Positions 15,025 through 20,158 of a stretch of DNA of 20,158 nt are shown piece after piece; position 1 is the first letter of the stretch, and each line of letters opens with the position of its first letter. Made by a program: the position numbers and the translations under genes. Under the pieces are notes generated by a model. The model ran no database searches. It saw only the letters and a list, made by a program, of their open reading frames with translations, and had not been told where the DNA came from. Source of the DNA: Dehalococcoidia bacterium. GTDB lineage: Bacteria > Chloroflexota > Dehalococcoidia > UBA2985. Where the stretch lies: positions 1 through 20,158 of the forward strand of contig JASLXI010000001.1 in assembly GCA_030740415.1 (NCBI GenBank), in the 5' to 3' direction.

Positions 15025-15510
15025 CGTAACTCTTTACCCGTGTTCTTTGCAAGGAATGCCAATCTCATTAATGAGGTTGTCTGCCTAGCTTACGGAAGAA
15101 TTAAGACCACAGAAGAGAGAAGTAGGAGAGACACACCGAATCTTGGCGTTGCGATTCTCCCCGAATCCGCATCCGGACTACACCAATTCTTTCAGGAGCA
15201 CATTCAGTTCCTTAGGAAATGTAAAGACTGGATTAGATGGAACCATGGGTTCACTCTTAAGGAGCATAGGGAGACGTTAGACAAGGGAGGGATAGGTAGT
15301 GACGGATCGGTGAGCTACTGTTGGTTACCGCAACGATTGTTGCGATATTGGCGACAGGCTGCTTCGGATGAACCGCCATTATCAATTATATCGAGTTACC
15401 TTAAGTGCAATCAGAGACAAATGCCAATGATCAGTACCCTTGCGAATACCACGTACCTTAATGTAGTTCAAGGATCACCCACCCTTGCCCCCCAACGTCG
15501 GTCAATGTAG
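15007..15510 (+). CDS. Hypothetical protein, doubtful
   Basis: The 167-residue frame starts at GTG with only a weak AGGAAG upstream, directly after an in-frame TAG. I recognise no family. Residues about 12-95 look protein-like, with FFARNANLINEVVCLAYGR and then HQFFQEHIQFLRKCKDWIRW, while the last third looks less so. The coding character and base use differ from the neighbouring housekeeping genes. It may be the 3' part of a decayed gene; an upstream extension in the same frame reads GLDEAGEIFRNI before the TAG. A perfect 6-bp hairpin (CGCAAC-GATT-GTTGCG, 15329-15344) lies inside. Apart from these readings I see nothing in the stretch from the pdxS promoter to the transporter. Confidence 0.35.
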   Translation: MGVSKHRNSLPVFFARNANLINEVVCLAYGRIKTTEERSRRDTPNLGVAILPESASGLHQFFQEHIQFLRKCKDWIRWNHGFTLKEHRETLDKGGIGSDGSVSYCWLPQRLLRYWRQAASDEPPLSIISSYLKCNQRQMPMISTLANTTYLNVVQGSPTLAPQRRSM

Positions 15511-15577
15511 AATACGGCGGGTTTTAGATTTTCCGTATATGCCCGCGAACAATGCTCCTATGGGGTAGCCAGGGAGA

Positions 15578-16786
15578 TTGCAACAGAAACGGAGCGCGGC
15601 GTGGCCGTTCCGCTTGGCCGCGACCTTGGGCACCAGCCGGGGGGCACTGTCGCTGGCGTTCTCCTTCACCAGGCTTGAGAGCAGCCTGCTGGGCCCCTTG
15701 GAGGGTTATCTCATCGACCGCTTCGGTCCCAGGGGGATCATGCATATTGGGTTCGCCCTCCTTGGGACCAGCTTCATTCTGTTCAGCATGGTGGACTCCC
15801 TCCTAGGTTTTTACCTGGTATTCCCCTTCCTTGCCCTAGGGGCCAGCATGTCGGGGTTCCTCCCAGTTGTCACTGCCGTAAACAACTGGTTTTCCAGACG
15901 TCGTGGGTTCGCCACCGGCGTTAGCTCCGCGGGGGTCAACGTGGGAGGCGTATTGGTAGCTATCGTGGCTATGTCCATAGGTTTTCTTGGGTGGCGCACC
16001 ACGGCAGTACTGATAGGCTCATTCATTTTGGCCCTCGGCTTCCCACTAGCCGCGATGATCCGTCACAAGCCTCAGCAGTATGGCTACCTTCCCGATGGCG
16101 ACCAGCCTGTGAAAGAGGCGATTTCTCAGAGCACCGAGGGTCAAGAAGCCGAAGCCTCCACCGCTGACGAGACCCCAGATTTCACCCCAATGCAGGCACT
16201 CAGAACGCCTGCTTTCTGGTTCATAGCCTCCGCTCACGGCTTCTCGCTGTTCATCGTCGGATCGGTGTCCATCCACCAGATACCACTACTGGTGGACGCC
16301 GGAATATCCTTCAACACGTCCGCCTCGATCCTAGCCTTCATGACTTTTGTGGCAATGCTCGGGCGGATCGCCGGAGGCTACCTGGGCGATAAGGTTGGAA
16401 GAAAACTAGTCTTGGTTGCTTGCTTCCTGCTGATGTCCGTGGGAGTTATTGTGCTGGCTACCGCCCAAACAGTGCCGCAGGCAATGGTCTATGCCGTGCT
16501 CTATGGCCTTGGCTACGGGGCAAGAGCCCCGATACTTATCGCCCTCCGCGGCGAGTTCTTTGGGCCGCGGAACTTCGCCACCATAATGGGACTCTCGCAG
16601 CCTGTGATGGTGATAGGCTCTTTCTTCGGCCCGATCGCTGCCGGGTTTGCCTACGACGTGCAGGGGAGTTACCTGATGATCTTTTCCATCATCGCCGTGC
16701 TCAACCTCGTCGGAGCGGTTCTAGTGTTCTTCATCAAGAAGCCTGACATTCCCCAGCGTAAAGAAGCTTCTCCAGCAATGGGTTAG
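15578..16786 (+). CDS. MFS transporter lacking its first helix (5'-truncated, probably non-functional)
   Basis: The 402-residue product resembles the monocarboxylate/oxalate-type branch of the major facilitator superfamily. Motif A is present in both halves: [11 protein letters not shown] (43-53) and [11 protein letters not shown] (266-276). About eleven membrane helices follow, with a charged central loop at roughly 162-208. In the family a first helix of about 45 residues precedes the [12 protein letters not shown] segment, but here only about 18 polar residues do. The frame is closed by TAG at 15566, and the only start is a TTG with poorly spaced AGGGAG. The 5' end was probably lost by deletion or rearrangement. 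The rest of the frame is intact, so decay is recent, or an unusual start is used. It converges on uvrA with a 12-nt gap. Confidence 0.82.
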   Translation: MQQKRSAAWPFRLAATLGTSRGALSLAFSFTRLESSLLGPLEGYLIDRFGPRGIMHIGFALLGTSFILFSMVDSLLGFYLVFPFLALGASMSGFLPVVTAVNNWFSRRRGFATGVSSAGVNVGGVLVAIVAMSIGFLGWRTTAVLIGSFILALGFPLAAMIRHKPQQYGYLPDGDQPVKEAISQSTEGQEAEASTADETPDFTPMQALRTPAFWFIASAHGFSLFIVGSVSIHQIPLLVDAGISFNTSASILAFMTFVAMLGRIAGGYLGDKVGRKLVLVACFLLMSVGVIVLATAQTVPQAMVYAVLYGLGYGARAPILIALRGEFFGPRNFATIMGLSQPVMVIGSFFGPIAAGFAYDVQGSYLMIFSIIAVLNLVGAVLVFFIKKPDIPQRKEASPAMG

Positions 16787-16798
16787 GCCGACAGCCAG

Positions 16799-19720
16799 CT
16801 ACCCTACCGCCTTCACTTTCGACCTAGCCTTCCGCTTGGGCCTGGCCCCGTTCTCTCGCCCCAAGAGATCTCGCAGGTACTGGCCGGTGTACGAGTGCTC
16901 CATCTCGGCCACTTGCTCCGGAGTACCCGATGCTATGAGGTATCCGCCCTTCTCTCCTGCGTCGGGGCCTAGGTCGATTATCCAGTCTGCATTCTTTATC
17001 AGGTCCAGGTGATGCTCGATGAGAACCACAGTGTTCCCCGAATCCACCAAACGCTGCAACACCCACAGAAGGGCGGCGCAGTCCTCGAAGGAGAGACCGG
17101 TGGTAGGCTCGTCCAGGATGTACAGGGTCTTGCCCGTGGCACGGCGAGACAGCTCCGTGGACAGCTTCACCCTTTGGGCTTCGCCGCCGCTGAGCGTGGT
17201 GGCGGGCTGACCCAGGCGAATGTACCCAAGGCCCACATCGCTCATGGTCTCCAGCTTGGAACGGACTCTCGGGAAGTTCCAGAAGAACTCCAGGGCCTCG
17301 GACACAGTCATGTCCAGCACTTCCGCTATGGATCTGCCCTTGAAGAGTATCTCTAAGGCCTCCCGGTTATACCGCTGTCCCTGGCACGCCTCGCATGGCA
17401 CCGTGACGTTGGGAAGGAACTGCATCTCAATCTGGATATACCCTCCTCCCGCACAGGCCTCGCATCTGCCCCCCTTGACGTTGAAAGAGAACCGGCCGGC
17501 GGAATAGCCCCGAACCCGGGCCTCAGGCGCCGCGGCAAAAAGCTCCCGGATGGGAGTGAAGGCCCCGGTATATGTGGCAGGATTGCTGCGTGGGGTGCGC
17601 CCAATGGGAGACTGGTCTATGTTCACCACCTTATCTATATTCTCGATCCCCAGTACATTGTCGCAGTCCCCGGGCTTTTCCCGGGCATGGTTGAGTATCT
17701 GGGCCAGTCTCTTGTACAGAACCTCGTAGATGAGACTGCTCTTGCCCGAACCTGAGACCCCTGTGATGCATACCAGCTTCCCCATAGGGATAGGTACATC
17801 GATGTTCTTCAGGTTGTTCTCTCTGGCTCCCTGGACCAGCAGTTCCTGGCCGTTCCCTGTGCGGTACTCCAAAGGCAACGGTATCTTCCTGCGACCACTG
17901 AGGTACTGGCCGGTGATGGAGTCCGGGTCCCGGGCCACCTCTTCAACAGTACCTGCAACCACAACGCTCCCTCCATGCTCCCCTGCGCCCAGGCCCATGT
18001 CTATTATGTGGTCAGCGGACCTCATGATAGCTTCGTCGTGCTCCACGATGATGACAGTGTTGCCCAGGTCTCGCAGCCGTTTCAATGTTCCTATAAGACG
18101 ATGGTCGTCTACAGGATGCAAGCCCACACTGGGCTCGTCACAGACGTACAGGACCCCCATGAGACCTGATCCTATCTGGGTGGCAAGGCGAATACGCTGG
18201 GCCTCGCCCCCACTGAGGGTGGAGGCAGTGCGGTCCAGGGTCAGGTAATCGAGACCAACGTCCTTGAGAAAGACGAGGCGAGAATTAATCTCTTTGAGGA
18301 TTTGCCGAGCAATGGTCTGCTCTCTGGAGTTCAGAGGCGGAGCCTGGTCATTGCCCGCAGTGCCATCGTTCTCCAGCCATTTCACCCACTCCATGGCCTG
18401 ACCAATGTTCATAGAAGTCACCTGTATGATATTCTTGTCAGCCACGGTCACGGCAAGGGATTGGGGCTTGAGACGTTGACCGTCGCAGGCATGGCAGGGT
18501 CGAGCAGCCATGTACCGCTCTATCTCCTGCCGGACATAGTCGGATTCCGTCTTCCGGTATCGGCGCTCCAGGTTGGGAATTACGCCCTCGAAGGTGGTAT
18601 CCCAGGAATAGACCCGGCCACGGTGGGTTCGGTGGCGCATCTGTACCTTCTGACCCCGGTTGCCGTATAGTATTAGGTCCAAATACTGCTGTTCCAGTTC
18701 TCTCACACGTACCCGCGTGGAAAAGCCGTGAGTATTGGACAGGGACTCCAGTAGGCTGGCGTACCAAGGGCTGGAGGAGCCGGATCTCACCCAGGGCATG
18801 ACCGCCCCATTCGCCAAGGTGAGGTCTTTGTTGGGAATCACCAACTCGGGATCTATCTCCAGCTTGAAGCCAAGGCCAGTGCAGCTGGAGCAGGCTCCGT
18901 GCGGGCTGTTGAATGAGAATGTACGGGGCTCCATCTCTCCGATGCTAATGCCACAGTGGACACAGGCAAACTGCTCGGAGAACAGAATCTCCTCGCCGCC
19001 CACCACCGACACCTGGACTACACCGTTACCCAGTTTCAGGGCCTGTTCCACGGAGTCGGAAACCCGATTAGTTTCGGCGCTGTCGCCAATGACCAGTCGG
19101 TCCACGACAACCTCTATGGTGTGCCACTTCTGTCTGTTAAGGACGAAGTCCTCGGAAAGATCGCGGATTTCCCCGTTTACCCGCACTCGGACGTAGCCTG
19201 AGCTGCGGGCATTCTCGAAGATGTCCTTGTGCTCGCCCTTCTTGTGAACGACCTGGGGAGCCATGACCATGATGCGGCTGTCGTTGGGAAGGTTGAGGAC
19301 GGCGTCCACAATCTGCTGGACCGTCTGCCGCTGCACTGGCTTTCTGCACTGATAGCAATAAGGACGACCCGCACGGGCGTAGAGAAGACGCAGGTAGTCA
19401 TAGATCTCGGTAACGGTACCCACGGTGGAGCGGGGGTTGTGGGACACACCCTTCTGGTCGATGGAGATAGCCGGGGAGAGGCCTTCGATGTACTCAACGT
19501 CCGGTTTCTCCATGCGGCCCAGGAATTGACGGGCATAGGCGGACAGCGACTCCACGTAGCGGCGCTGCCCTTCGGCATAAATGGTGTCGAAGGCCAGGGA
19601 ACTCTTGCCGGAGCCGGACACGCCGGTGATGACCACCAACTGGTCCCGGGGGATGGTCACATCTATGTTCTTGAGGTTGTGCTCCCTGGCTCCCTTGACG
19701 ACGATGTTTTCCCCGGGCAT
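16799..19720 (-). CDS. uvrA: UvrABC excision nuclease subunit A
   Basis: UvrA is the damage-sensing ABC-type ATPase that loads UvrB in nucleotide excision repair. I chose ATG at 19720 ([19 protein letters not shown]), giving 973 residues. A frame back to 19885 adds 55 residues unlike the family; the chosen start has GAGG upstream. Both Walker A loops read GVSGSGKSS (33-41 and 654-662). Signatures SGGEAQR lie near 503 and 844, and Walker B segments [11 protein letters not shown] (about 525-535) and [11 protein letters not shown] (866-876). CxxC pairs at 253/256, 277/280, 409/412, 753/756 and 776/779 fit the zinc modules. The second ATPase has Ser in TGLSFED where His is usual. No LexA-like site was noticed upstream. 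Confidence 0.97.
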   Translation of the reverse strand: MPGENIVVKGAREHNLKNIDVTIPRDQLVVITGVSGSGKSSLAFDTIYAEGQRRYVESLSAYARQFLGRMEKPDVEYIEGLSPAISIDQKGVSHNPRSTVGTVTEIYDYLRLLYARAGRPYCYQCRKPVQRQTVQQIVDAVLNLPNDSRIMVMAPQVVHKKGEHKDIFENARSSGYVRVRVNGEIRDLSEDFVLNRQKWHTIEVVVDRLVIGDSAETNRVSDSVEQALKLGNGVVQVSVVGGEEILFSEQFACVHCGISIGEMEPRTFSFNSPHGACSSCTGLGFKLEIDPELVIPNKDLTLANGAVMPWVRSGSSSPWYASLLESLSNTHGFSTRVRVRELEQQYLDLILYGNRGQKVQMRHRTHRGRVYSWDTTFEGVIPNLERRYRKTESDYVRQEIERYMAARPCHACDGQRLKPQSLAVTVADKNIIQVTSMNIGQAMEWVKWLENDGTAGNDQAPPLNSREQTIARQILKEINSRLVFLKDVGLDYLTLDRTASTLSGGEAQRIRLATQIGSGLMGVLYVCDEPSVGLHPVDDHRLIGTLKRLRDLGNTVIIVEHDEAIMRSADHIIDMGLGAGEHGGSVVVAGTVEEVARDPDSITGQYLSGRRKIPLPLEYRTGNGQELLVQGARENNLKNIDVPIPMGKLVCITGVSGSGKSSLIYEVLYKRLAQILNHAREKPGDCDNVLGIENIDKVVNIDQSPIGRTPRSNPATYTGAFTPIRELFAAAPEARVRGYSAGRFSFNVKGGRCEACAGGGYIQIEMQFLPNVTVPCEACQGQRYNREALEILFKGRSIAEVLDMTVSEALEFFWNFPRVRSKLETMSDVGLGYIRLGQPATTLSGGEAQRVKLSTELSRRATGKTLYILDEPTTGLSFEDCAALLWVLQRLVDSGNTVVLIEHHLDLIKNADWIIDLGPDAGEKGGYLIASGTPEQVAEMEHSYTGQYLRDLLGRENGARPKRKARSKVKAVG

Positions 19721-19850
19721 CTTTTGTCCTCTAATACTTCGTAGGTCACCAACTCCACGAAGAGTGACTGCTCTGGATGGATCGACGATCATTGTACTAC
19801 GCGCGGTGATTTTGTGGCAGGGTGGGGGAGGAGGAATGATGAATAAATGA

Positions 19851-19911
19851 AGACCGATCTCTAGCTCATCTGAGCACGCACCCAATAGAGAGCACAGGTT
19901 AGGGTCGGTCT
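19851..19911. repeat. Nested inverted repeat / potential structured RNA upstream of uvrA
   Basis: Three inverted repeats are nested. The left arm is an unbroken 18 bases made of AGACCGA (19851-19857), TCTCTA (19858-19863) and GCTCA (19864-19868). The partners TGAGC (19871-19875), TAGAGA (19886-19891) and TCGGTCT (19905-19911) follow in the right order, with unpaired stretches of 10 and 13 bases on one side only. The element lies in the 281-nt gap between the ccmD-like gene and uvrA. In a minus-strand transcript it would form an asymmetric bulged stem 5' of uvrA. No T-run follows it, so it is not a classic terminator. Confidence 0.5.
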
Positions 19912-20001
19912 ATATCCAATTTCTGGGTAATGTCTGGCTAGGTTGCTGTCAATGTGTAGCAGTCTTGCAATTGCCCCATATCCAGCCCTCGTCCCCCCAC
20001 A

Positions 20002-20158
20002 TCACGGCCCTTCGGTCTGTCGCTCCCTCTCCGACAGGTCCCGCCGCAACTCATCCACTTCTCTTCTCAGGTTCCGCTGCCTCTGGGACAGATAATAGAG
20101 ATAGACAAAGAAGATCACCCAAGTGATGGCGTACACGGCAAACAGGTAGGGCAGATTG
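20002..20158 (-). CDS. CcmD-like haem-export small membrane protein (partial)
   Basis: The gene runs off the window's right edge; the visible 3' part encodes 51 residues and ends in TGA at 20004-20002. The segment NLPYLFAVYAITWVIFFVYL, then YYLSQRQRNLRREVDELRRD, gives one membrane helix followed by a charged, probably coiled-coil tail. That is the pattern of CcmD, the small partner of the CcmABC haem exporter in cytochrome c maturation. Length and topology fit, but such short proteins have weak sequence signals, so the call is moderate. The rest of a ccm operon would be expected just beyond the edge, upstream on the minus strand. Confidence 0.65.
   Translation of the reverse strand, partial: NLPYLFAVYAITWVIFFVYLYYLSQRQRNLRREVDELRRDLSERERQTEGP

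Noticed and set aside
15329..15344. Perfect hairpin CGCAAC-GATT-GTTGCG as a regulatory element
   Set aside because: A single 6-bp stem inside a doubtful frame without T-run or neighbouring signals; could be chance.
19721..19885. Longer uvrA reading with 55 extra residues
   Set aside because: The added residues do not resemble UvrA, and the ATG at 19720 has a ribosome-binding site and starts the conserved N-terminus.
19947..19952. TTGACA on the minus strand as a uvrA promoter -35 box
   Set aside because: No acceptable -10 box lies 16 to 18 bases downstream.

Overview
The window is dense bacterial chromosome with mostly housekeeping content. Three intact gene blocks are separated by short stretches of decayed sequence. 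The gene set fits Chloroflexota, perhaps Dehalococcoidia or the SAR202 group: a UbiD/UbiA/UbiX/UbiE set in a bacterium, an R3H-domain SpoIIIAA-like ATPase, PdxS/PdxT, a Gram-positive-like HisRS and a CcmD-type haem-export peptide. The taxonomic assignment is inference from gene content; no marker gene was compared.

Positions 1-2952. The window opens inside the 3' end of a kelch-repeat gene. A tRNA-Arg with an unusual GCG anticodon follows on the minus strand. hisS lies on the plus strand with a TTG start, a strong ribosome-binding site and a readable sigma70-type promoter. The next kilobase holds no intact gene. It contains a decayed 3-methyladenine DNA glycosylase-like pseudogene (one nonsense codon, one frameshift) and an unassigned open frame.

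Positions 2953-8225, all minus strand. One tightly packed operon reads tetR - ubiD - (small interrupted ORF) - ubiA - ubiX - ubiE/menG - tenA. A TTGACG-N17-TAGACT promoter and an 18-bp near-palindrome precede tetR. tetR and ubiD overlap as GTGA. The enzymes match prenylation, decarboxylation (UbiD with the prenylated flavin made by UbiX) and C-methylation, most likely the late steps of menaquinone synthesis by the futalosine route. The TetR protein probably controls its own operon. Between ubiD and ubiA there is an operon-spaced 67-codon frame with a good ribosome-binding site but an in-frame TGA at codon 10.

Positions 8335-14803, all minus strand. A small zinc-ribbon protein has its own promoter. 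Upstream of it is a second operon reading pdxS - pdxT - GNAT-like protein - R3H/AAA ATPase - tmk - amidohydrolase - thpR, driven by a TTGATA-N17-TATAAT promoter. It combines vitamin B6 synthesis, dTMP phosphorylation and RNA-related functions.

Positions 14850-20158. A poorly coding stretch offers two competing protein-like readings on opposite strands. It is followed by an MFS transporter that lacks its first membrane helix, a convergent full-length uvrA, an upstream intergenic region with a nested 61-nt inverted repeat, and the 3' end of a CcmD-like gene at the window edge.

I see no CRISPR array, transposase, phage gene or defence system. The most unusual items are the interrupted small ORF inside the quinone operon, the TetR control of that operon, the G34 tRNA-Arg and the nested repeat upstream of uvrA.
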